Assembly: GCA_034112445.1 (NCBI GenBank)
Contig: JAWUVI010000022.1
Location: forward strand, 1 to 64,000
Length of the DNA: 64,000 nt
Direction: 5' to 3'
DNA from: Pelagadaptatus sp034112445
GTDB taxonomy: Bacteria; Pseudomonadota; Gammaproteobacteria; Pseudomonadales; Cellvibrionaceae
Shown: one piece after another, positions 35,243-43,866 of the stretch
Layout of the letters: each line of letters opens with the position of its first letter
How positions within the stretch are numbered: the first letter of the stretch is position 1
Program-made: the position numbers and the translations under genes
The notes under the pieces: model-generated
Database searches by the model: none
Told to the model about the DNA's origin: nothing
What the model saw: only the letters and a program-made list of their open reading frames with translations

Positions 35243-37858
35243 CTATAGCGAAGCTTCAACTTTGGAAGTCACTTCTGGCCCCAATGGCCGCAACAATAAA
35301 ATCAACCGAGGCAACAAAGTCAATGCGCCTAATATCGCTGCCAGCATAGCAAAACCTGTCAGCAGTCCGAAGTAAATTGAGGGAATAAAATCAGATAAGG
35401 CTAAGATTGAGAAGCCAAAGACAATGATAACCGAGGTATAAAACATCGCCCGCCCAATAGACGCATGGGAACGGTGCATTGCTTCTATGTAATTGCCTTG
35501 CTCTGCAAACTCTTTTTTGAAGCGGTGAATATAGTGAATTGTGTCATCAACGCCAATACCTACGGTAATTGCCGCAATGGTTATGGTCATCATATCAAGT
35601 GGCACCCCCGCCAGACCCATGCCTCCCAAAACTGCCGAAGCGGCTAAAACATTAGGCACCATTGCAATCAAGGACAGCTTAAGCGAGCGAAACAAAACTA
35701 CAAACATAAATAGAATACCTAGGAAAACCGCTCCTAAAGTTACTATTTGCGACTTAAATAAGCTTTGTAGCATGTTGTTATAAAGCACTAGCAAACCTGA
35801 TAAATGTACTTGGTCTTCATCAAAACCTAATTCATCAATAGTGTAGCGATGAATTCTTTTTACTAACTCAAGTCGCTGCAAGCCTGGATAGGTTTCTTTA
35901 ACCCGCAACGTAATACGCGTCTGATTGAGCTCATCCGATAAATATGGGGTGATAAGTACATCTTTAATTTCTGGTGGCAAATTTTGCTTCACCAAAGCCA
36001 ACTCGAAATTATTCAGGCGCGCTCCATTAGCATCATTAGCCACTTCAAAAGCGGTAGCTAACGATTGAACCTTGCCAACTTCAGGTAAAGTATCTAGGAA
36101 TTCATGCAATTGCTGAACACGCTCTAAGCCTGCAACCGTGAACCAATAATTATTTTCAGAGCCAACACTAGGCGTATCGTCTGAGAAAGGGTCATCGCCG
36201 GCAAAGGGATCGGATTCAGCAAAAGGATCATTAGAAGCAAAAGGATCATCAGAACCAAACGGATCGGAGTCGTCAAACGCATCAGCTGAGGATACAGGAT
36301 TAGTTTTGCTGACACTGGATTGATCAGAGAAGTCACTATCGTCATACGCATCAAGCTTGGCATCTAAAATGATATCGAGGGAAATCGTACCACCCAAATT
36401 ACGATCAATAGCTTCCATGCCTTGATATATTTCCGTAGAACTGTGGAAATAATCAATAAATCTATTTTCCACTTCCAAACGTGAAATACCATAACCACTC
36501 AGCAAGGCAATCAATAAACTTAACCACAAAACAGCTGATGGGTATCGTTCTATAAACCACGCAAATTTTAACGTGAATGCCGCAGAATTATCGCCTTTAT
36601 CTTTTGGCTCTCCCTTAGGCAACAGCATCAAACCGGCAGGTATCACAATAAAGGCCAAAAGCAGAGCAACACCCAAACCAATACTCATCATCCAACCAAA
36701 ATCAATAACCGGGCGGATATCACTGACAACCAAAGAAACAAACGCCACCATAGTCGTCAATGTTGTGTACAAACAAGGCCTAAACATAAAGCGAACCGTA
36801 TTCATGACCAACTCAGCCTGAGACGAATCAGGACTTGCGGCATGATATTCACGGTATCGCACAACCAAGTGAATGGTGATGGCCAATGAAATGATCAACA
36901 ATAAAGAAACAAAATTTGATGAGATTACTGTTAGCCGCCAATCAACCCAACTGAGAAAACCCAGCATAATTAAAACCGCTGAAAAGCAGGTCAATAAAGG
37001 TAAAATAACAAACCGTGTTTGACGAAATATAATTGCCATAATTGCGATCATGAACAGCAATACGGCTACGCCAAACACTTGTAAATCATGTTCAATAAAA
37101 TTGAGCATATCGGCCGTAATCATGGTTGCACCACCAACGAACAGCTCGGCACTATGTCGATAAGAGGCAACGATATTGCGCACGGACTCAACACGCTTAT
37201 GGTCTCTGTCAGTCAACGCGGTGCGATAATCTAAAAATTGCTGACTGATAAGTTCGAGATCCTGCTGCTGAGCAGCCGTTAAACCCGAACTATCTCGCTG
37301 TAAGCGCAATGCGTCTCGATGCTGAACTAACTCTATATAACGCTCATCTACTTTTAGATTCAGCATGACCGCCGTCGTTTGCCCGTCAGGACCCAATAGC
37401 ATCTCACGGTAAATTGGGCTGTGGAGAAATTCATGTTTAGCCATTTCCCGATCAACACCTGCTGTCAACAGGGTTCGAGGAGTCGTGATATCAGATAAAG
37501 AAACTTTAGGGCTGTACAAGAGCGGGGCATCTAACATAGACAAAACTGAAGTGACGCCGTCAACCGCTTTCAATTCATTAACTAACGACTGTAAGACACC
37601 AATCGCATCATCACCAAACAAGTTCGTATTAGGCCGAAAAGTGATGACAAGAAAATCCCCACTTTGGTAACGCTTATTCACCTCACGAAAATAATCTAAG
37701 TCCGTATCGTGCTCTAATGTCAACGAATCAGCCGAAGCATCCAGCTTAAAATTGGGCAATCCCGCAGCAAAAGCAGCCACAATTAAAAACACACACCACA
37801 GGACAAATTTAGGACGCCCTATCACCAACGCTTGATACGCGCTCATAAACCGATTCAA
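35243..37858 (-). CDS. RND/MMPL family exporter (HAE3-like)
   Basis: An inner-membrane transporter of 871 aa with 12 predicted helices: one, a large periplasmic loop, five, one, a second loop, then five. This is the layout of the RND superfamily permeases that act without classic AcrA partners (predicted exporters, HpnN/HAE3-like). TM4-type motifs (LLIISLAITIHLVVRYREY; AAITVGIGVDDTIHYIHRFK) carry the expected acidic and glycine residues. The second loop contains a 30-residue Asp-Pro-Phe repeat. The substrate is unknown; relatives move lipids or hopanoids. It lies 129 bp after the kinase gene on the same strand. Confidence 0.88.
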   Translation of the reverse strand: MNRFMSAYQALVIGRPKFVLWCVFLIVAAFAAGLPNFKLDASADSLTLEHDTDLDYFREVNKRYQSGDFLVITFRPNTNLFGDDAIGVLQSLVNELKAVDGVTSVLSMLDAPLLYSPKVSLSDITTPRTLLTAGVDREMAKHEFLHSPIYREMLLGPDGQTTAVMLNLKVDERYIELVQHRDALRLQRDSSGLTAAQQQDLELISQQFLDYRTALTDRDHKRVESVRNIVASYRHSAELFVGGATMITADMLNFIEHDLQVFGVAVLLFMIAIMAIIFRQTRFVILPLLTCFSAVLIMLGFLSWVDWRLTVISSNFVSLLLIISLAITIHLVVRYREYHAASPDSSQAELVMNTVRFMFRPCLYTTLTTMVAFVSLVVSDIRPVIDFGWMMSIGLGVALLLAFIVIPAGLMLLPKGEPKDKGDNSAAFTLKFAWFIERYPSAVLWLSLLIALLSGYGISRLEVENRFIDYFHSSTEIYQGMEAIDRNLGGTISLDIILDAKLDAYDDSDFSDQSSVSKTNPVSSADAFDDSDPFGSDDPFASNDPFAESDPFAGDDPFSDDTPSVGSENNYWFTVAGLERVQQLHEFLDTLPEVGKVQSLATAFEVANDANGARLNNFELALVKQNLPPEIKDVLITPYLSDELNQTRITLRVKETYPGLQRLELVKRIHRYTIDELGFDEDQVHLSGLLVLYNNMLQSLFKSQIVTLGAVFLGILFMFVVLFRSLKLSLIAMVPNVLAASAVLGGMGLAGVPLDMMTITIAAITVGIGVDDTIHYIHRFKKEFAEQGNYIEAMHRSHASIGRAMFYTSVIIVFGFSILALSDFIPSIYFGLLTGFAMLAAILGALTLLPRLILLLRPLGPEVTSKVEASL
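36185..36274 (-). repeat. Five 18-bp tandem units (Asp-Pro-Phe repeat) in the RND gene
   Basis: Five adjacent 18-bp units encode hexapeptides of the form DPF-x-x-(D/N/S), at about residues 528-558, just after the start of the second periplasmic loop. The units share 60-90% of bases and keep frame. They create an acidic, aromatic-spaced segment that standard RND proteins do not have. Confidence 0.9.
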
Positions 37859-37987
37859 TGCACTCTCCCTGCAGTCGACAAACCCAAAAGCCGACCATTA
37901 TCATCAATTTAAGTGCAAAATAAAACCAAAAGGACATCTAATAAGAGCAAGCAATACAGTAAAGAATCGTATGGACACACCCAAACC

Positions 37988-39688
37988 TCAGTTAAATAAT
38001 TCTAGCCAGTCATCATACAAAATCACCAAACCTGTGTTTGTCATCACAATAAATAATAGAATCAATAACAAAAACAACAGAAGCTCTTTTCTTTGATCAA
38101 CTTTAATTTCTTTGGGCTCTTCTGGTTTAGGCTGCCACACGCGAGTTTCCATAGTGTCATGCAAGCCATCGAGCACAGGCAATATTTCTGCCGCATGTTG
38201 CGGGCGATCTTTTGGTGTCTGAGATAACATAGACAAAAGCAGGTTTTGAAGCTCCTGCGGCAATCTTTTAAAAGCTTGCCCCTGCGCTAAATTCCCATTT
38301 TTAACCCGCGGCAAATCACTGATCAGCATTCGATAAAACAACACTCCAGCGGCATAGATATCGCCAACCTCACTTATGGGTTCGTCCGGAAGTCGATACC
38401 AGCGGTCTTTTTCCTCTGGTGCTGCGAGCACATGGCCACTTTCATCCACTTGGTAATGGGAAGGCCAGCCGAAATCAGATAAACGAACATTGCCCTCAAT
38501 ATCAAACAAAACGTTGCTCGCGCGCAAATTTCCATGCACGACATGATTGCGATGAGCAAAGATTAAGCCACGACATATTTGAACCCCGACAGATAAAAAT
38601 TCATCCAGCGTGAAGGATTTAATCAAACGGTCCTCTAAACTGCCACCAGGCATATAATCCATAACCGAAATGAACGTTTTTTTATTCTGCGAAACGCCAT
38701 GCAATTTTACAATATTAGCGTGCTCTAACCCCGCAAGGCGTTTACCCACTTGCGCGCCGGCATTCAATTGCAGAGATTTTTTAATAACGAAACGATTGCG
38801 ACTGGATTTTTCCGCAAACAAATACACGGCTCCAAATTGGTTTTCACGCCAGATATCCAACAGTGAAAAGCTTTTTTTACCAAGCGACTCTTGAGCTCGC
38901 TTGGCCTGCCCTGCATCTAAGTGCGTACCGCGCAAAAGGTCTAATAAAACATCGCTGATTTGCTCTACCCTCTGAGGTCGCATTGACACATCAGGCGCCA
39001 GACACTTAAGCGTTAATTTATCCAACTCGGCAGGAAGAGCCTTAACAAAGGTTGAAGGCCGAGTGGGCGAGCCATCTGGTAAATGCCCGGTCAAGAACTC
39101 AAACATCAGAACACCAAAGGAATAAATATCACTTTGTATGGATACACTCGTAACAGATTTTTTAATTTCTGGAGCCATGTACGCGAACGTACCAACAATA
39201 TCACTGGCAGATTCACTCTGGCCAAATTGAGCTATACCAAAATCCAACACTTGAGCATGCCAATCGCTATTCACCAGAATATTACTGGGCTTTATATCCC
39301 TGTGTATCACGCCATTTTTATGAGCGTACGCCAAAGCCTTAGCAATCTGTAACAGAACTTCCAACTTTCGAGCCAAAGGAACACTGCCCTCGCGCATAAT
39401 TCTAGAAAGGTCGACACCATCAATAAACTCCATGATGAAAAATGGAGTGCCTTTTTCTGAAACACCTCGATCTATAACCGAAATAATATTTGGGTGAGAC
39501 AAGCGAGCAATAATAAGCGATTCTCGCTCAAAAGCCGACCGAACCTCACCATGATCGCGCATTTGTGAATTTAACACTTTAATCGCCACGGGCCGCTGTA
39601 AAGAAAGTTGCAGACCTCGATACACAGTGGCCATGCCACCTTCACCGATCTTTTGATTAAACTGGTACCCTGGTAACTCTAATGCCAA
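37988..39688 (-). CDS. Tail-anchored Ser/Thr kinase with second pseudokinase domain
   Basis: A 566-aa Hanks-type kinase. Domain 1 (residues 8-255) is complete: glycine loop GEGGMATVYRG, Lys37 in VAIKVL, HRDIKPSN (129-136), DFG 149-151, APE 172-174. Domain 2 (about 275-510) keeps a lysine (VIKK, 301-304) and DFG (405-407), but the catalytic loop reads HGNLRASN (385-392), so the catalytic Asp is Asn and the glycine loop is degenerate; it is probably a pseudokinase. A single membrane helix at about 536-557 leaves a 9-residue periplasmic tail. The gene is divergent from an FHA protein and upstream of the RND exporter. Confidence 0.9.
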   Translation of the reverse strand: MALELPGYQFNQKIGEGGMATVYRGLQLSLQRPVAIKVLNSQMRDHGEVRSAFERESLIIARLSHPNIISVIDRGVSEKGTPFFIMEFIDGVDLSRIMREGSVPLARKLEVLLQIAKALAYAHKNGVIHRDIKPSNILVNSDWHAQVLDFGIAQFGQSESASDIVGTFAYMAPEIKKSVTSVSIQSDIYSFGVLMFEFLTGHLPDGSPTRPSTFVKALPAELDKLTLKCLAPDVSMRPQRVEQISDVLLDLLRGTHLDAGQAKRAQESLGKKSFSLLDIWRENQFGAVYLFAEKSSRNRFVIKKSLQLNAGAQVGKRLAGLEHANIVKLHGVSQNKKTFISVMDYMPGGSLEDRLIKSFTLDEFLSVGVQICRGLIFAHRNHVVHGNLRASNVLFDIEGNVRLSDFGWPSHYQVDESGHVLAAPEEKDRWYRLPDEPISEVGDIYAAGVLFYRMLISDLPRVKNGNLAQGQAFKRLPQELQNLLLSMLSQTPKDRPQHAAEILPVLDGLHDTMETRVWQPKPEEPKEIKVDQRKELLLFLLLILLFIVMTNTGLVILYDDWLELFN

Positions 39689-39824
39689 ACCTTAATCTCC
39701 TGAAGCTTCAACAAATCCTAAAATGATTTATTGAGATTTTAAAGACTCGCGACCTATACTGCATTTAACCTTAATCGTAAGAGTTGCGTATGCCACGCAA
39801 CCAATCCCAACCTAACTAATACTG

Positions 39825-40652
39825 ATGCTAAAAATTCAATTAAAAGATCAACAACAAGAGCCCATTTGGATAGTAGAAGAGATCTACACAATTGGCTCGG
39901 ATATTAAGGATAATCTGTGCTTACAAGATGACGCATTGTCAGCCCATCACGCAGAAATTCTCACCAAAGGCAATAAACTCTTCCTGAATACTCTCTCGCC
40001 GAAACCTGCCTGTGGCATTAACGGACAAGATATGAATACAGGAGAAATCCGGCCCGGGGACACAGTTCACATTGGCAAGAATGAACTGTTAATTTTGCAT
40101 CCGTATGACTCCATAACTCAATCCGCTTTAAACGATGACGCTATCCCAAAATGGTCGCTAACTGCGACTGGTGATTGGCTAGAAGGGCAAAACTTCGCAA
40201 TCCCTAAGCTAAAATCTACTATTGGCAGAAGTCAGCATTGCGACATAGTAATTCCTGGAACCCACCTTTCTCGGCAACATGCCGAGCTGTCTATAAATGG
40301 CAATCTTTTATTCATAAAGGATCTTGCGTCATCCAATGGCACCTATATCAATGGCAAGCGAATTTCCGAAGGCACCGCACGAGCAGGAGATGAAATTAAT
40401 TTTGATGTGTATTTATTTCGCTTAAACGGCCCCAACACCGACCTTAATCGCACTCAAGTAAGAAAACCCTTAGAGCCTCCATTAAGAAAACCAAACCCAT
40501 CTTTGAACAAACCTAAAAACTGGGTTACCAAACCAACATCACCAGGCAACCGCGAAGAGGCAATACCGCCAGCGGCACGACTGCCTTTTATTGCAAGTTT
40601 GATTTTATGCCTAGCGATGACTGCCGCAATTATATACCTAGGGTCCATTTAA
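39825..40652 (+). CDS. Tail-anchored double FHA-domain protein
   Basis: 275 aa. FHA1 (about 15-92) is degenerate, with SAHH at 39-42 but no NG pair. FHA2 (about 120-200) is canonical, with GRS (134-136), SRQH (149-152) and SSNGTYING (169-177), the residues that read phosphothreonine. A Pro/Lys-rich linker (210-250) leads to one C-terminal membrane helix (about 253-272). Both this protein and the divergent kinase therefore face the cytoplasm from the inner membrane. The likely partner is the kinase across a 136-bp gap; that link is inference from position. The ribosome site is poor. Confidence 0.88.
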   Translation: MLKIQLKDQQQEPIWIVEEIYTIGSDIKDNLCLQDDALSAHHAEILTKGNKLFLNTLSPKPACGINGQDMNTGEIRPGDTVHIGKNELLILHPYDSITQSALNDDAIPKWSLTATGDWLEGQNFAIPKLKSTIGRSQHCDIVIPGTHLSRQHAELSINGNLLFIKDLASSNGTYINGKRISEGTARAGDEINFDVYLFRLNGPNTDLNRTQVRKPLEPPLRKPNPSLNKPKNWVTKPTSPGNREEAIPPAARLPFIASLILCLAMTAAIIYLGSI

Positions 40653-40709
40653 AATCATTTTGCAACGTCGTCTTAAGCCACAACATCAAGAATAAAAACC
40701 CAATAGAAC

Positions 40710-40746
40710 AAGCACTTACTGGTTGTTTTTAAAAGAATAAGTGCTT
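40710..40746 (+). terminator. Inverted repeat after the FHA gene
   Basis: A 9-bp perfect inverted repeat (AAGCACTTA / TAAGTGCTT) with a 19-nt loop, followed by a short T-rich stretch, lies in the 269-bp gap between the FHA gene and the TRAP gene. It may terminate the FHA transcript or be an operator for the next gene. The long loop makes the terminator role uncertain. No other structure is evident in this gap. Confidence 0.45.
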
Positions 40747-40921
40747 TAATTTAAAATACTTTGCAACTTAAAAAAAATAACCACTAAAATATATAAGCCA
40801 GCAATCATTAGCTCGTATATTAATTCAATAATGTGTTTGATATGGACGCCAAATCGCATTAATAAACACACTAGGATCTTCCTGCATCACTAGATTCTCA
40901 TTTAATGTTTGGGTACATATT

Positions 40922-42001
40922 ATGACCACTCACATCACGCTATTAAATGTCCTACCCAGAGCAACCCGAATACTAGCAATTCTTTGTTTTGTATTTGTCA
41001 CTGGGTGTTTAGAAAAAACAGAAAAAACCTACGATTGGCACCTACAATCACAAGCCACCAACACCAGTTCCGATTTTAAAGAGATGCTGGTCATGGCCGA
41101 TGAAATTCGGGTTATGAGTAACGGCCGACTCAATATTAAACCTGTACCCGGTGGCACCATCAGTGGTGGACCCGATATATTCAATGCCGTCAAAAACGGC
41201 ACAGTAGAAATGGGTAACGGCTGGCCAAACTGGTGGTCGGGCCAACATCCTGCTTGGGCCGTAATGAATGCGGGCCCATTTGACTTCATGAATCTAGACG
41301 CCTCCATGCTGTTTTTCTTGGCCGGTGACGGCACCAAATTAGCCAACGAGCTATCAATACCTGAAGGTGTAATATGGCGACCCGCTTGGTGGCCAGGCAT
41401 GGAGTTTGGCCTGCTTTCAACTTCGCCTATCAACGGCATTGACGATTTAGCTCAGAAAAAGATCCGCGTTGGCCCAGGCCTACCAAGTGAAGTGCTATCC
41501 GCCGCAGGTGGCGCCTATACCGTGCCACTGGTTCCTCAGGAAATTAGACCCGCATTAGAAAGTGGCGAATTAGATGCTGTGGAATGGACCACCACATCCG
41601 GAGCATGGGATCTAGGCCTACAAGACATAGCTAAACACGCCATTGTTCCAGCCATTTGGCAGCCATCTGTATTAGCCGACTTTCTGATCAATGAAAAAGC
41701 TTATAGTGAGCTCCCCCCAGACCTACAAATGATACTAGAAACGGCTATTCGCTCATTCACTCTGCGAGCCACCGTCAAAAATAAAGTCAATGATTTTGAA
41801 GCCCTAGCCAAGTTTCAGGAAGCCGGTACAACCATCACTCGCTGGTCGGCAGAGGACATTGAACGCTGGAGAGTGGCGGCCGATAAAATTTACGCTGACT
41901 ACAGTGCCAGAGATGTATTTACGGCTCGTTTGATTAAAGCCAAGCAAGACTTCAAGAAAAAGAACGACACTTATTACGAGTGGTTTGGCTCATACGAATA
42001 A
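40922..42001 (+). CDS. TRAP-type (DctP family) substrate-binding lipoprotein
   Basis: A 359-aa periplasmic binding protein of the DctP family. The lipobox VTGC gives Cys29, so it is membrane-tethered, which is unusual among DctP proteins, most of which are soluble. Domain landmarks: NAVKNGTVEMGNG, AQKKIRVGPG with the ligand-carboxylate arginine, and ESGELDAVEW. No TRAP permease genes (dctQ/dctM) are near. The stop is 1 nt before a hybrid histidine kinase, so the pair is almost certainly coupled, suggesting a sensing role. The ligand (organic acids are usual) is unknown. Confidence 0.9.
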   Translation: MTTHITLLNVLPRATRILAILCFVFVTGCLEKTEKTYDWHLQSQATNTSSDFKEMLVMADEIRVMSNGRLNIKPVPGGTISGGPDIFNAVKNGTVEMGNGWPNWWSGQHPAWAVMNAGPFDFMNLDASMLFFLAGDGTKLANELSIPEGVIWRPAWWPGMEFGLLSTSPINGIDDLAQKKIRVGPGLPSEVLSAAGGAYTVPLVPQEIRPALESGELDAVEWTTTSGAWDLGLQDIAKHAIVPAIWQPSVLADFLINEKAYSELPPDLQMILETAIRSFTLRATVKNKVNDFEALAKFQEAGTTITRWSAEDIERWRVAADKIYADYSARDVFTARLIKAKQDFKKKNDTYYEWFGSYE

Positions 42002-42002
42002 T

Positions 42003-43844
42003 ATGAAATTTGAGTACACCAAAAGAATCTTTGTCGCCCTTTCGATAACCACAGTGATACTCATGTCACTGTGGGTTTTTTTTCGCGTAGATATTGCCAA
42101 AGAGCGCGCCTATAAAGATCTTGAGAGTCGCGCCTACTCAGCCGCACGGCGCGTAGCCAACAATGTTTCTCCTACCATATGGAATCTATATAAGAAATCT
42201 ACCGACAGAAAATACACAGACGAAGTTGCTGCCGCAATTTTAGACTCCGAGCTCCACGACGATTATATTGTAGCGATCAATGTCTATGGTAATTTTGGCC
42301 ATCTATATATGGGCAGAATCAAAGTACTCGCTGACACCATTGTTACCTTTGACAAAGCAAAACATCAAGACAGTAGTATCACCCGTTTATCTGAAGAAGT
42401 TTCTTTACCCATAAAGCAAGGCAGCATGAGCATCGGCTCGGTCAAAGTGTTTTACTCCAGATCCAACCTAGAAGAAAGCCTGCAATCAGCCTTAATTCTC
42501 GAATTAATTAGCCTCATTATCATTACCAGCTTAATTATATTTACCCTTTATTTTGCCTTACGGACATCGAACTCACGCCGTATAGCTGAAGCCGCCACGG
42601 CGACTAAGAGTGAATTTTTAGCCAATATGTCTCATGAGATAAGAACCCCACTGAATGGTATTTTAGGTTTACTTGAAGTCATATCCCACGGCAATCTCGA
42701 CGACGACCAACGCTACAACTTAAGCGTTATCAGCTCATCATCGCGTACATTATTGAATATCATTAACGACATTTTAGATTTTTCCAAGATTGAGGCAGGA
42801 AAAATTAACATAGCCCCGAACGAGACCGACCTTAAAGAACTGATCAACTCCATCACCGAGTCATTTAAAAAAACGGCTATTGATAAAAACCTCGATTTCA
42901 CCATTAATATTTCATCTCGAATTCCTAGAACAATCCTCATTGATGACACTCGAGTTAAGCAAATTTTATTTAACCTTATTGGCAATGCCCTGAAGTTTAC
43001 CGAGCAAGGCGGCGTCACCGTTTCCATCCAAAATCTCAACCACACGACATCTATTCAGAAGCATAAAGAAATAACTCTTTTATTTAAAATTGAAGACACC
43101 GGCATCGGTGTTAGCGAAAAAGATCAAGAAAAGTTATTTCAATCTTTTTCTCAGGCCGAATCTTCGACCACTCGGCGCTTTGGCGGAACAGGCCTCGGGC
43201 TTGCCATAAGCCTGCGTTTAGCTCAGATAATGGGCGGGGATTTACAACTCAAAAGCCAGGCCGGCCAAGGCTCTTGTTTTAACTATTTGCAACCCGTGAT
43301 CATCTACTCTGAGGAACAATTAGAAGTACAAAGCATAACGGCCACAAACATAAAAAAAACCGACCAAGATTATGCGGAAACTGTGAATTGCGCTCCTACT
43401 GAGCGGTCCGTTATTGCTCCCACAAAACCCTCTAAAGAAACAAATGGTGAAGGTATTATTTTGGTCGTGGAAGACAACGCAACCAACCGCTTAGTTATGA
43501 AAAAGCAACTTGAGCTACTAGGACATTCAGCTGACTTTGCCGAAGATGGCGTCATCGGATATAAAATGTGGGAACGCGGAAATTACCAACTCATACTTTC
43601 CGACTGCCAAATGCCGGAAATGGACGGCTATCAAATGGCACAAGCCATACGTAAAAAAGAAGATGAAATCAATTTAATAGAGCACACACCTATTATCGCC
43701 TTTACAGCAAATGCAATGCAGCATGAAATTGAGCTGTGCTACGAATCTGGCATGAATGATTTTATTGGCAAGCCGTGCAGTAAAGATGAACTGGCACAAA
43801 AATTAGATCGCTGGCTACCCAAACAGGCAGCCCACGCTAGCTAA
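42003..43844 (+). CDS. Hybrid sensor histidine kinase/response regulator
   Basis: 613 aa from ATG 42003. TM1 (8-28), a periplasmic sensor of about 135 residues (30-163, no family recognised), TM2 (about 164-187), HisKA with His211 in NMSHEIRTPLN, HATPase_c with the N box NLIGNALKF and G boxes DTGIG and FGGTGLGLAIS, then a receiver domain with VVEDN and phosphoacceptor Asp534 (LSDCQMPEMDG). There is no HPt domain, so phosphate must pass to a separate HPt or act through the receiver. The gene follows the TRAP lipoprotein by 1 nt and probably reads its ligand state. A longer frame from 41985 overlaps the TRAP gene and is rejected. Confidence 0.93.
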   Translation: MKFEYTKRIFVALSITTVILMSLWVFFRVDIAKERAYKDLESRAYSAARRVANNVSPTIWNLYKKSTDRKYTDEVAAAILDSELHDDYIVAINVYGNFGHLYMGRIKVLADTIVTFDKAKHQDSSITRLSEEVSLPIKQGSMSIGSVKVFYSRSNLEESLQSALILELISLIIITSLIIFTLYFALRTSNSRRIAEAATATKSEFLANMSHEIRTPLNGILGLLEVISHGNLDDDQRYNLSVISSSSRTLLNIINDILDFSKIEAGKINIAPNETDLKELINSITESFKKTAIDKNLDFTINISSRIPRTILIDDTRVKQILFNLIGNALKFTEQGGVTVSIQNLNHTTSIQKHKEITLLFKIEDTGIGVSEKDQEKLFQSFSQAESSTTRRFGGTGLGLAISLRLAQIMGGDLQLKSQAGQGSCFNYLQPVIIYSEEQLEVQSITATNIKKTDQDYAETVNCAPTERSVIAPTKPSKETNGEGIILVVEDNATNRLVMKKQLELLGHSADFAEDGVIGYKMWERGNYQLILSDCQMPEMDGYQMAQAIRKKEDEINLIEHTPIIAFTANAMQHEIELCYESGMNDFIGKPCSKDELAQKLDRWLPKQAAHAS

Positions 43845-43866
43845 TGTTCATTAGCGCAAATACGGA

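Noticed and set aside
37988..40652. Kinase and FHA pair as part of a type VI secretion locus
   Set aside because: No tss, hcp, vgrG or PP2C-type genes are near; only the exporter and signalling genes flank it.
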